Source: Prevotellaceae bacterium (GTDB lineage Bacteria > Bacteroidota > Bacteroidia > Bacteroidales > UBA932). From it: a DNA stretch of 5,242 nt. The stretch spans positions 1 to 5,242 of the forward strand of contig JAISDK010000098.1 in NCBI GenBank assembly GCA_031264875.1. Reading direction: 5' to 3'. The notes beneath the pieces are model-generated. The model saw only the letters and a list, made by a program, of their open reading frames with translations, was not told the DNA's origin and did not search any database. The translations under genes were made by a program, and so were the position numbers. Shown piece by piece: positions 1 through 5,242 of the stretch. Within the stretch, counting starts at the first letter, position 1; the number at the start of each line of letters is the position of its first letter.

Positions 1-1508
1 AAACAAAAATGGAAAAGCAGCTGAAAGCGGAACAGAAACTTGAAACACTGCTGTCGAAAGACAATTTCTCCAATCGGGATGCCTTCAAAATCGCCGGACT
101 GATGCGGGAAGTGACAGAACCGGAGGAAATCGGAAAAAAGCGTGAATCGCTCGAAATATCCCCGCAAAAGGATGTACACCTGACGGTGGATTCCTTAGCC
201 AAATCGCGCGATTCGGTTTACTGGACACAAATCCGCAGCTTGCCCCTGCAGGCTGAGGAAATCACCAGTTACAAAAAGAAAGACAGTCTGGAAATCAAGT
301 TCGAACAGGTACGGACAAATTCCGGCGGCAAAGAATCAAGTTCGTGGTTATGGAAAGTTGTTTCCAGTTCGCGTGCCAATCTTGGGAAAAACAGCTGGCT
401 TATATACGGCGGACTGCTGGGAACTGTACCCGAATATAATTTTGTTGACGGTATATGGCTGGGACACAAGCTTACTTTCGAAGTCGATTTTCCCGAAAAG
501 CGCTCGTTGAGCATTTCTCCTTCCGTTCATTATGTAACTGCCCGAAAAACTGTAAACTGGCAGGCATCCGGAGTATTCGGGTACGCTCCGGTGAGGAATG
601 GAAAATTCACTGTGTCGGGAGGAAATTCAACCTTCGATTTCAATCAGATAGGGGGCGGTTCGCGTCTGGTAAACTCACTGTTCTCATTATTTGCCGCACA
701 CAATTCCATAAAATTCTTTCAAAAACGGCATATCACAGTCTCGAACAGAATTGATGCGGCAAACGGCCTGTCCGTGACGGCAAGCCTCGAATATGCAAAG
801 CGTAATGCTTTGGAAAACAACACATCCTGCAGCATTTCAAAAAAAATGCCTGCGCCGAACCTGCCCGACGGACAGTTATCCCCGATGCCCGACAATACAT
901 TGACCAAAGTAGCTGTACAGCTGGAATATACCCCACATTACCGTTACCGGATAATAAACGGGCGAAAACAGTACGTTTCATCGAAATACCCCACATTTAC
1001 ATTCAATTACGAAAAAGGTATCGCTGTGAATAACGTCCATTCGGCTTCGTTCGACAAGGCAGAATTCAGTATCCGGCAGGAAATAGCATTCAATGCATTC
1101 AACAGGCTTGAATACCTGGCTAATGCCGGAACATTCCTGTCGTCAAAACGGGTATATTTTCCCGATTTCAAACATTGCAACAGCAACGAGCTGTTTTTTA
1201 CAACCAATCCGCTACGAAACAGCTTCTGCATGGCAAACTACAGTTATTCAACCGACAAAAGCTGGTTTCAGATACATTTGAATTACACTTCGACCTATCT
1301 GTTCATCAAAAACATTCCATTTCTTCAAAAATATCTGTTTCAAGAATCGCTTTATGCGCGTACGCTGTTTGTTCCGGATGCAAACTACTCGGAATTTGGA
1401 TATTCCATCGGTTCCGCAAAGATTCTCGAAGCAGGTGTGTTTGCAGGATTTAAGAATGGAAAATATGATGCTGTAGGCTTTACTTTGAGTCTGCCTCTGG
1501 ATTTTTAA
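1..1508 (+). CDS. DUF5686 family outer-membrane protein, 3' part only
   Basis: The reading frame is open to the left edge (codons start at position 3), so the ATG at 9 is probably internal and the gene is cut by the window. Counting from that Met, 499 residues remain. Residues 68-80 (DSVYWTQIRSLPL) followed by an EE...YKKKDS stretch, and residues 141-155 (PEYNFVDGIWLGHKL), match the pattern I know from the Bacteroidota DUF5686 family. Full members are roughly 800 residues, with a signal peptide and a CarboxypepD_reg-like domain ahead of this part; those would lie upstream. The rest alternates short polar and aromatic stretches typical of beta strands and ends GFTLSLPLDF. A terminal Phe is the usual outer-membrane barrel signature, so an outer-membrane barrel is inferred. 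The biochemical role of the family is unknown to me. purM starts 25 bases downstream with its own likely promoter, so co-transcription is uncertain. Family assignment is fairly sure; function is not. Confidence 0.8.
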   Translation, partial: TKMEKQLKAEQKLETLLSKDNFSNRDAFKIAGLMREVTEPEEIGKKRESLEISPQKDVHLTVDSLAKSRDSVYWTQIRSLPLQAEEITSYKKKDSLEIKFEQVRTNSGGKESSSWLWKVVSSSRANLGKNSWLIYGGLLGTVPEYNFVDGIWLGHKLTFEVDFPEKRSLSISPSVHYVTARKTVNWQASGVFGYAPVRNGKFTVSGGNSTFDFNQIGGGSRLVNSLFSLFAAHNSIKFFQKRHITVSNRIDAANGLSVTASLEYAKRNALENNTSCSISKKMPAPNLPDGQLSPMPDNTLTKVAVQLEYTPHYRYRIINGRKQYVSSKYPTFTFNYEKGIAVNNVHSASFDKAEFSIRQEIAFNAFNRLEYLANAGTFLSSKRVYFPDFKHCNSNELFFTTNPLRNSFCMANYSYSTDKSWFQIHLNYTSTYLFIKNIPFLQKYLFQESLYARTLFVPDANYSEFGYSIGSAKILEAGVFAGFKNGKYDAVGFTLSLPLDF

Positions 1509-1517
1509 TTATTTTTG
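1484..1517 (+). promoter_or_regulatory. Probable purM promoter (Bacteroidota type)
   Basis: TATTTTTG at 1510-1517 matches the Bacteroidota -7 consensus TAnnTTTG. A TTTG at 1484-1487, inside the end of the upstream gene, could serve as the -33 element; the 22-base spacer is slightly long. Transcription would start near 1524, leaving a leader of only about 10 bases before the purM ATG. No Shine-Dalgarno sequence is visible, which is normal for this phylum. Confidence 0.5.
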
Positions 1518-1528
1518 CAGCAAAAATA
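1510..1528. repeat. 19-base interrupted palindrome over the purM -7 box
   Basis: TATTTTTGC (1510-1518) and GCAAAAATA (1520-1528) are exact reverse complements around a single A. The left arm is the purM -7 box, and the right arm gives the same box on the opposite strand. It could be an operator, a bidirectional promoter core, or a weak AT-rich hairpin ending the upstream transcript. No gene on the minus strand is available for a divergent promoter to serve. Confidence 0.55.
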
Positions 1529-1533
1529 TTTGA

Positions 1534-2694
1534 ATGAACAGATACGAACAGCGCGGTGTTTCCGCATCGAAAGAAGACGTCCACAATGCGATAAAAAATA
1601 TAGACAAGGGATTGTTTCCTAAAGCATTCTGCAAGATTATCCCGGATATCCTGACGGGTGATCCCGACTACTGTATAGCTATGCATGCCGACGGTGCGGG
1701 GACAAAATCCTCGCTGGCATATATTTACTGGAAAGAAACCGGAGACATGAGCGTGTGGAAGGGAATAGCGCAGGACGCTATAGTGATGAATACCGACGAT
1801 TTGCTGTGTGTGGGAATTACCGGCGACATTCTGATTTCTTCGACTGTCGGACGTAACAAAAACCTGATACCCGGCGAGGTGATCTCGGCCATTATTGAAG
1901 GAACACAGGAATTTGTCGATTTAATGCAGTCACTGGGCATAAACCTGTACCTCACCGGAGGCGAAACAGCTGATGTTGGCGACCTTGTTCGCACTGTTAT
2001 TGTGGACAGTACCGTCACTGCACGGATAAAAAGAAGCGAAATTATCGACAATGCGAAAATATCCGAAGGAGATGTAATTGTTGGACTTGCTTCGTACGGA
2101 CAGGCTTCGTACGAAACCGGATACAACGGCGGCACAGGCAGCAACGGACTGACATCCGCGCGTCATGACGTGCTTGCCTCCGACCCTCTTTTGACCCTGT
2201 ATCCCGAAAGCTTCGACCCCGCAATGCCCCCGAATCTGGCATATTCCGGAAGTAAAAAACTGACCGACACTGTGAACGGAATACCGGTAGGGAAACTTAT
2301 CCTTTCCCCTACAAGAACATACGCTCCCGTAATCAGAGATATTCTGAAGCTGCACCGGCAAAATATCCATGGAATGGTACACTGTTCGGGAGGCGCCCAG
2401 ACGAAAATCCTGCATTTTATCGACTGTCTGCACGTTATTAAGGACAATCTCTTTCCTGTTCCGCCGCTGTTTGACCTCATCAGGCAGGAATCCAAAACCG
2501 AATGGAAGGAAATGTACCGGGTATTCAACATGGGACACCGAATGGAAATCTACCTCCCCGCACCTTATGCCGGCGACCTTATTGACATATCGAAAAGCTA
2601 CGGTATCGACGCCCGGATTGTTGGCCGTGTGGAAAAAAGCGATTCTAAAAAATTGACGTTAGAAACAGACAGGGGAAGATTTGAATACGTTTAA
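1534..2694 (+). CDS. purM: Phosphoribosylformylglycinamidine cyclo-ligase (AIR synthase)
   Basis: This cytosolic enzyme closes the imidazole ring in de novo purine synthesis, converting formylglycinamidine ribonucleotide plus ATP to aminoimidazole ribonucleotide. The 386-residue product starts MNRYEQRGVSASKEDV, closely matching Bacteroides PurM as I remember it. Visible family motifs are DGAGTK (53-58), the D81-to-D89 segment DAIVMNTDD, GGETADVGD (142-150), GSNGLTSAR (202-210), HCSGGA (283-288, equivalent to the HITGGG motif of other PurM proteins) and FNMGHRM (331-337). The length is typical of the Bacteroidota form, longer than the ~345 residues of the E. coli enzyme. The ATG at 1534 is the only sensible start; the next in-frame Met is residue 50, beyond conserved sequence. 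No frameshift or missing motif is seen. It follows a DUF5686 gene by 25 bases. The prfA and pyrF genes I would expect downstream in many Bacteroidales are absent from the window. Confidence 0.97.
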   Translation: MNRYEQRGVSASKEDVHNAIKNIDKGLFPKAFCKIIPDILTGDPDYCIAMHADGAGTKSSLAYIYWKETGDMSVWKGIAQDAIVMNTDDLLCVGITGDILISSTVGRNKNLIPGEVISAIIEGTQEFVDLMQSLGINLYLTGGETADVGDLVRTVIVDSTVTARIKRSEIIDNAKISEGDVIVGLASYGQASYETGYNGGTGSNGLTSARHDVLASDPLLTLYPESFDPAMPPNLAYSGSKKLTDTVNGIPVGKLILSPTRTYAPVIRDILKLHRQNIHGMVHCSGGAQTKILHFIDCLHVIKDNLFPVPPLFDLIRQESKTEWKEMYRVFNMGHRMEIYLPAPYAGDLIDISKSYGIDARIVGRVEKSDSKKLTLETDRGRFEYV

Positions 2695-2714
2695 CTCAAT
2701 CTTGCAGAGTTAAA
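2690..2714 (+). terminator. Possible weak stem-loop at the end of purM
   Basis: TTTAACTC (2690-2697) and GAGTTAAA (2707-2714) are exact 8-base inverted repeats with a 9-base loop; the purM stop codon lies in the left arm. The stem is AT-rich and no T run follows, so it does not look like a standard intrinsic terminator. It may stabilise the 3' end or be chance. Confidence 0.3.
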
Positions 2715-2763
2715 ACAATACCGACCTGCGTCTAATCTGCGTCAAGATGAACTTGAAGCTTTA

Positions 2764-3017
2764 AAGCTATAGCTTCCGCCATTGCAGCTAAAGTTTCTGA
2801 CGTAGAAGCTTTAGCTTCCGTCATAGAAGCCATGGCTTCCGTCGTTAAAGCCATGGCTTCCGTCGCTAAAGCCATGGCTTCCGTCGCTAAAGCCATGGCT
2901 TCCGTCGCTAAAGCCATGGCTTCCGTCACTAAAGCCATGGCTTCCGTCACTAAAGCCATGGCTTCCGTCGTTAAAGCCATGGCTTCCGTTGTTAAAGCCA
3001 TGGCTTTCGCTGCTAAA
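2764..3017. repeat. Tandem array of about twelve 21-bp palindrome-centred units
   Basis: Nine units start at 2829, 2850, 2871, 2892, 2913, 2934, 2955, 2976 and 2997; the first eight are nearly identical. The typical unit is GCCATGGCTTCCGTC, a variable triplet, then AAA. Three divergent units in the same 21-base register precede them (from 2766, 2787 and 2808). Consecutive units create a 12-base palindrome AAGCCATGGCTT, first at 2827-2838. Variation falls almost wholly in the spacer: GTT, GCT, GCT, GCT, ACT, ACT, GTT, GTT, GCT for the variable triplet, plus GTC to GTT in one unit. The array is open on the + strand as the heptad AMASVAK (2757 to the stop at 3036-3038) and on the minus strand as MALATEA (3001 down to 2732). 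Neither frame has a recognisable promoter or ribosome site. A DNA-level repeat is my preferred reading; a coiled-coil-like peptide is the alternative. Confidence 0.9.
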
Positions 3018-3135
3018 GCCGCAACAGCGACAAAATGAAGGAAGATTTTTACGCTCGGTTCTGTTGGAGGCTTGAGGTGAACTTTCTCTTACCTTGCCTG
3101 GCGGGTGCAAAACAAAAATTGAGAATGGAAGCAGG

Positions 3136-3151
3136 TAGCGACCAGTCGCTA
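3136..3151. repeat. 16-base palindrome with 7-base arms
   Basis: TAGCGAC (3136-3142) and GTCGCTA (3145-3151) are exact reverse complements separated by CA. The loop is too short for a good full RNA hairpin, so a DNA-level palindrome is more natural. It abuts the left inverted-repeat-like sequence starting at 3150. Confidence 0.5.
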
Positions 3152-3208
3152 GCCGAAGACAAGGGTGTTTATTCTAACTTTTTAATGTCTCCTTCCGGGG
3201 GAAAATCC
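3150..3208 (+). repeat. Left copy of a degenerate inverted repeat flanking the ATPase gene
   Basis: TAGCCGAAGACAAGGGTGT (3150-3168) matches 16 of 19 bases of the reverse complement of 5201-5219. Further inward GGGGGAAAATCC (3197-3208) resembles GGGGGAATCC, the complement of 5181-5190. The spacing between the two blocks differs (28 versus 10 bases), so the copies have diverged or the similarity is modular. Confidence 0.4.
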
Positions 3209-3240
3209 CTCGCCTTTAGGCGAAGACTTTAGTTAAAAAG
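3178..3240 (+). repeat. REP-like hairpin element, copy 1
   Basis: Outer arms CTTTTTAA (3178-3185) and TTAAAAAG (3233-3240) are exact complements, followed inward by GTCT (3187-3190) and AGAC (3224-3227). Inside is the small hairpin TCGCC-TTTA-GGCGA (3210-3223). The core TCGCCTTTAGGCGAAG differs by one base from a second copy at 3384-3399 in the same orientation. The A/T-rich outer arms could let the whole act as a structured transcript end, but no gene lies directly before it. Confidence 0.55.
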
Positions 3241-3295
3241 AGCATTGGATATTTCTATATACCGTATCTGTGAAACCGATAATCACATACCCTAA

Positions 3296-3325
3296 TGTAG
3301 GGGCAAGGCATGCCTTGCCCCTACA
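3296..3325. repeat. 30-bp perfect palindrome framed by GTAG and CTAC
   Basis: TGTAGGGGCAAGGCA (3296-3310) is followed directly by its exact reverse complement (3311-3325). The GTAG tetranucleotide at the head of a GC-rich palindrome is the recognised signature of REP sequences mobilised by RAYT (Y1-family) transposases, and two such heads in inverted orientation give a REPIN-like form. AAT lies directly outside GTAG (3294-3296) and outside CTAC (3325-3327). No transposase gene is in the window. There is no T run, so it is not an obvious terminator. Confidence 0.75.
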
Positions 3326-3375
3326 ATAATGCACAATTGGGGATGCGCAAGCCTTTAGTCGGCTTTAGCTGACAG

Positions 3376-3408
3376 TAAACCCTTCGCCTTCAGGCGAAGG
3401 TCAGTTTA
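3376..3408 (+). repeat. REP-like hairpin element, copy 2
   Basis: CCTTCGCC (3381-3388), loop TTCA and GGCGAAGG (3393-3400) form a strong stem. TAAAC (3376-3380) and GTTTA (3404-3408) extend it across a 3-base bulge. The core matches the hairpin at 3210-3225 in 15 of 16 bases. Just upstream, GTCGGCT (3359-3365) and AGCTGAC (3367-3373) form another imperfect inverted repeat. Confidence 0.6.
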
Positions 3409-3468
3409 ATACGCTGTTTAAGCGCAAAATCCAATCGCTAATTCCGTAATATTAATCAGGAGGAAAAA

Positions 3469-3516
3469 ATGCACATGTTTATAAAATTTATCAATAGTCA
3501 ATATATCAAGATATAA
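3469..3516 (+). CDS. Possible 15-residue small ORF with strong Shine-Dalgarno
   Basis: The peptide would be MHMFIKFINSQYIKI, ending at TAA 3514-3516. AGGAGG at 3458-3463, five A bases before the ATG, is a perfect ribosome site, which is unusual because Bacteroidota genes rarely use one; the other genes here have none. The peptide is hydrophobic with two lysines but too short to assign. I see no promoter directly ahead of it. It lies upstream of the likely start of the ATPase transcript, so it is not obviously a leader peptide. It may be a remnant of a lost gene start or chance. Confidence 0.25.
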   Translation: MHMFIKFINSQYIKI

Positions 3517-3538
3517 TCACGAATTATCGAAAAAGCCG

Positions 3539-3546
3539 TATCTTTG
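3539..3546 (+). promoter_or_regulatory. Probable -7 box for the ATPase/nuclease gene
   Basis: TATCTTTG matches the Bacteroidota -7 consensus TAnnTTTG exactly. Transcription would begin near 3552-3556, giving a leader of about 35 A-rich bases before the ATG at 3589, a usual arrangement for this phylum. I could not find a TTTG or TTG -33 element at the proper distance, so the promoter may be weak or activator-dependent. An imperfect stem (CCG/TCTTT with AAAGA/CGG, 3537-3562) overlaps it. Confidence 0.5.
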
Positions 3547-3588
3547 GGGCTTTAAAGACGGATAAAAAAGTAATAAAATTAAAATGTC

Positions 3589-5151
3589 ATGATAAGGAAA
3601 TTACCAATCGGAACACAGTCGTTTGAAATTTTGCGTAGCGACGATTGTTTATATGCAGATAAAACAAAAATTATCCACGAGATAATCCTGAATGGAAGAA
3701 TTCATTTTCTATCCCGTCCCCGCCGCTTCGGGAAATCGTTATTGATAAGCACGATTGAAGCCTTATTCAAGGGACATAAGGAATTGTTTGAAGGGCTGTA
3801 TATTTACGACAAATGGGACTGGACGCAAAAGTATCCGGTTATCAAAATCGACTGGACGCTGATAAACCATTCCACTCCGGAACTTATGGAAACAAGCATG
3901 GTATCATACCTGAAAGAAATCGCTCAAAATTATCAGGCTGCATTGAATATGCAGTCTGCACCTGACTGTTTTAGAGAATTGATTCGTGTCCTGTATCGGA
4001 AGACCGGCAAAAAAGTAGTCGTTCTGATTGATGAATACGATAAACCCGTTACAAGCCATCTGTTCGACGATAAACTGAACGACGTAAGAACAGCGATACA
4101 CGATTTCTATCAGGTAATGAAAGGCGCGGACGAGTATTTGCGTTTCATTTTTATTACAGGCGTATCGAAATTTTCGGGACTCTCGGTCTTTTCGGCATTG
4201 AACAATCTTAATGATATCACACTGAACGAAAAATATGCAGCCATTTGCGGATACACGCAGGAAGAATTGGAGGGTAATTTCATGGAATATATCGACGACG
4301 TCGCCGATTCTTTTGGATGGTCGCGGGAAAAAATGATTGAACGTATCCGTTTTTTTTACAACGGTTATTCGTGGGACGGCAAAACATCTGTTTACAATCC
4401 TTTTTCGACGCTGTGCTTTTTTGACGCGAAAAGACTGAAGGCATACTGGTTTAAAACCGGTACGCTCACTTTTCTGATAGAGATGCTGCAACGCCGTAAC
4501 CGGACTAACATTGTTCTCGACGAAATATCTGTGGACGACAGTTTACTGGATGGTTATACTCCCGAAAATCCGGAAGAAATACCCTTGCTGTTCCAAACGG
4601 GCTATCTGACGGTTAAGGAAATTGGCAACGGCGAAAATGGCGAGACGTATTACAAGCTCGGCATTCCAAATTATGAAGTGAACAGGGCTTTACTGATGCA
4701 GTTGCTGCTCGTTTACGGGAAATACCCGATGCAGGAACTGGACAAGCTGCGGAACGCGATAGAGACGCGTCTCCGTAACTGCGACGAAGAGGGCTTTGCC
4801 AATTGCCTCGAAACCCTGGTGGCAACTGTCCCAAATGAATTAAAAATGAATTGTGAAGCGCATTATCATGCCCTCGTCCTTGTATGGCTGCGTTTTATGG
4901 GTTGCGAAGTTCATTCGGAAGTATCGAACAATACCGGCAGAGCTGATGCCGTATGGAAACAGCCCGGTTTTACGGTGATTGCCGAATTGAAATATCATAA
5001 AAGCAAAGACAAGGAAACACTTCTCAATGAAGCGATGATGCAAATACGCGAACGTCGCTACTTCAATCTGGCGCTCGGACGGATATTGCTCCTGGGAATC
5101 GCCTTTTCGGGAACGGAAATCGCCTGCAAAATGGAAGTAATGGAAAGATAA
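3589..5151 (+). CDS. AAA-ATPase-like / PD-(D/E)XK nuclease domain protein
   Basis: This 520-residue protein has the architecture I know as AAA-ATPase_like (PF09820) at the N terminus and PD-(D/E)XK nuclease (PF08011, formerly DUF1703) at the C terminus. It starts MIRKLPIGTQSFEILR, typical of the family. RPRRFGKS (43-50) is the family's variant P-loop, LIDEYDKP (146-153) the Walker B, and ITGVSKFS (189-196) a sensor-like segment. FYNGYSWDG (256-264) and LLFQTGYLT (333-341) are further conserved blocks. In the nuclease domain E423 with HYH (425-427), D453 in GRADAVW and E466-x-K468 in AELKY supply the catalytic set, and QIRERRYF (485-492) follows. Length and both ends look complete. The ATG at 3589 is chosen because conserved sequence begins right after it. 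An ATG at 3584 gives only two codons and a stop overlapping this start. It is probably cytosolic. No partner gene is seen. Members occur in many paralogous copies in Bacteroidota; their biological role is unknown to me, and defence or mobile-element roles are speculation. Confidence 0.9.
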   Translation: MIRKLPIGTQSFEILRSDDCLYADKTKIIHEIILNGRIHFLSRPRRFGKSLLISTIEALFKGHKELFEGLYIYDKWDWTQKYPVIKIDWTLINHSTPELMETSMVSYLKEIAQNYQAALNMQSAPDCFRELIRVLYRKTGKKVVVLIDEYDKPVTSHLFDDKLNDVRTAIHDFYQVMKGADEYLRFIFITGVSKFSGLSVFSALNNLNDITLNEKYAAICGYTQEELEGNFMEYIDDVADSFGWSREKMIERIRFFYNGYSWDGKTSVYNPFSTLCFFDAKRLKAYWFKTGTLTFLIEMLQRRNRTNIVLDEISVDDSLLDGYTPENPEEIPLLFQTGYLTVKEIGNGENGETYYKLGIPNYEVNRALLMQLLLVYGKYPMQELDKLRNAIETRLRNCDEEGFANCLETLVATVPNELKMNCEAHYHALVLVWLRFMGCEVHSEVSNNTGRADAVWKQPGFTVIAELKYHKSKDKETLLNEAMMQIRERRYFNLALGRILLLGIAFSGTEIACKMEVMER

Positions 5152-5162
5152 AATCTTTTAGT

Positions 5163-5181
5163 CGAAAGCCGGATTCTTTCG
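5163..5181 (+). terminator. Possible short stem-loop after the ATPase gene
   Basis: CGAAAG (5163-5168) and CTTTCG (5176-5181) are exact complements with a 7-base loop, starting 12 bases after the stop codon. No T run follows, so termination strength is doubtful. CGGATTC occurs twice here (5170-5176 and 5180-5186), 10 bases apart. Confidence 0.3.
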
Positions 5182-5220
5182 GATTCCCCCTCGCGATAGG
5201 ACACCCTTGCCTTGAGCTAA
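5181..5220 (-). repeat. Right copy of a degenerate inverted repeat flanking the ATPase gene
   Basis: Read on the minus strand this runs TTAGCTCAAGGCAAGGGTGT (from 5220 to 5201), then GGGGGAATCC (5190 to 5181). Both blocks occur in the same order on the + strand at 3150-3208. CTTGA (5211-5215) and TCAAG (5233-5237) may add a weak stem. The window ends at 5242, so the outer boundary cannot be seen. Confidence 0.4.
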
Positions 5221-5242
5221 GGATCAATGTCGTCAAGTTAAG

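Larger units (their letters stand above)
2695..3588. other. Repeat-rich intergenic stretch without a convincing gene
   Basis: These 894 bases hold, in order, the 21-bp array (2764-3017), a small palindrome (3136-3151), a hairpin element (3178-3240), a 30-bp palindrome (3296-3325), a second hairpin element (3376-3408), a 15-codon ORF (3469-3516) and the promoter of the next gene (3539-3546). Within 3018-3135 and 3241-3295 I see nothing interpretable. The motif CTAAAGCC or its complement GGCTTTAG recurs in the array and at 3361-3368, hinting that some repeats share ancestry. Confidence 0.7.

Noticed and set aside
1930..2538. Long open frame (202 codons) on the minus strand
   Set aside because: It lies entirely antisense to purM, whose protein is clearly conserved; the opposite frame has low-complexity, unrecognisable sequence and no promoter.
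2764..3017. CRISPR array
   Set aside because: Units are directly adjacent with no unique spacers, the period is only 21 bases, and no cas gene is present.
2811..3110. Minus-strand frame with GFSDGSH repeats
   Set aside because: It is a by-product of the 21-bp period being a multiple of three; composition and lack of signals give no support for coding.
3035..3232. 65-codon + strand open frame after the array
   Set aside because: It runs through palindromic repeat elements (3136-3232), has no promoter or ribosome site, and its product looks random.
3265..3272. TATCTGTG as a second -7 box
   Set aside because: It misses the consensus at one key T, and no gene begins within a sensible distance.
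3584..3592. Two-codon ORF ATG TCA TGA overlapping the ATPase start
   Set aside because: Too short to judge; a chance occurrence in A/T-rich leader sequence is as likely as start-stop coupling.
3904..4491. 195-codon open frame on the minus strand
   Set aside because: It is antisense to the well-supported ATPase/nuclease gene, and its product resembles no family I know.

Overview
The window looks like a chromosomal segment of a Bacteroidota bacterium, most likely of the order Bacteroidales. Three things point there: a C-terminal DUF5686-type outer-membrane protein, a PurM of the divergent ~386-residue Bacteroides type, and promoters with the Bacteroidota -7 box TAnnTTTG. All three recognised genes are on the + strand.

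Layout. (1) 1-1508: the 3' part of a DUF5686 family gene, open at the left edge, so its N-terminal part lies outside the window. (2) 1509-1533: a 25-base gap holding a -7 box inside a 19-base near-perfect palindrome. (3) 1534-2694: purM (AIR synthase, de novo purine synthesis), complete. (4) 2695-3588: an 894-base stretch with no convincing protein gene but dense structured repeats. It contains an array of about twelve 21-bp units built round a 12-bp palindrome, several hairpin elements, a 30-bp perfect palindrome framed by GTAG/CTAC, a 15-codon ORF with an unusually perfect Shine-Dalgarno sequence, and a good Bacteroidota -7 box. (5) 3589-5151: a complete 520-residue protein with an N-terminal AAA-ATPase-like domain and a C-terminal PD-(D/E)XK nuclease domain. 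(6) 5152-5242: a short hairpin and a sequence resembling, in inverted orientation, one found at 3150-3208.

The first two genes are housekeeping or envelope genes and show no functional link beyond adjacency. The right half reads as accessory DNA placed after purM: palindromic repeats, then an ATPase/nuclease gene of a widely dispersed paralogous family, with weak inverted repeats on either side. From memory, purM in many Bacteroidales is followed closely by prfA and pyrF. Neither appears here, which fits an insertion, although only a genome comparison can show that.

The most unusual item is the 21-bp array. Its palindromic cores sit exactly two helical turns apart, and the outermost divergent core keeps its symmetry through paired changes. 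The same unit length also encodes an in-frame heptad peptide on both strands, so a DNA-level role and a coding role must be separated by experiment or comparison. No tRNA, rRNA, CRISPR array or intact transposase gene was seen.
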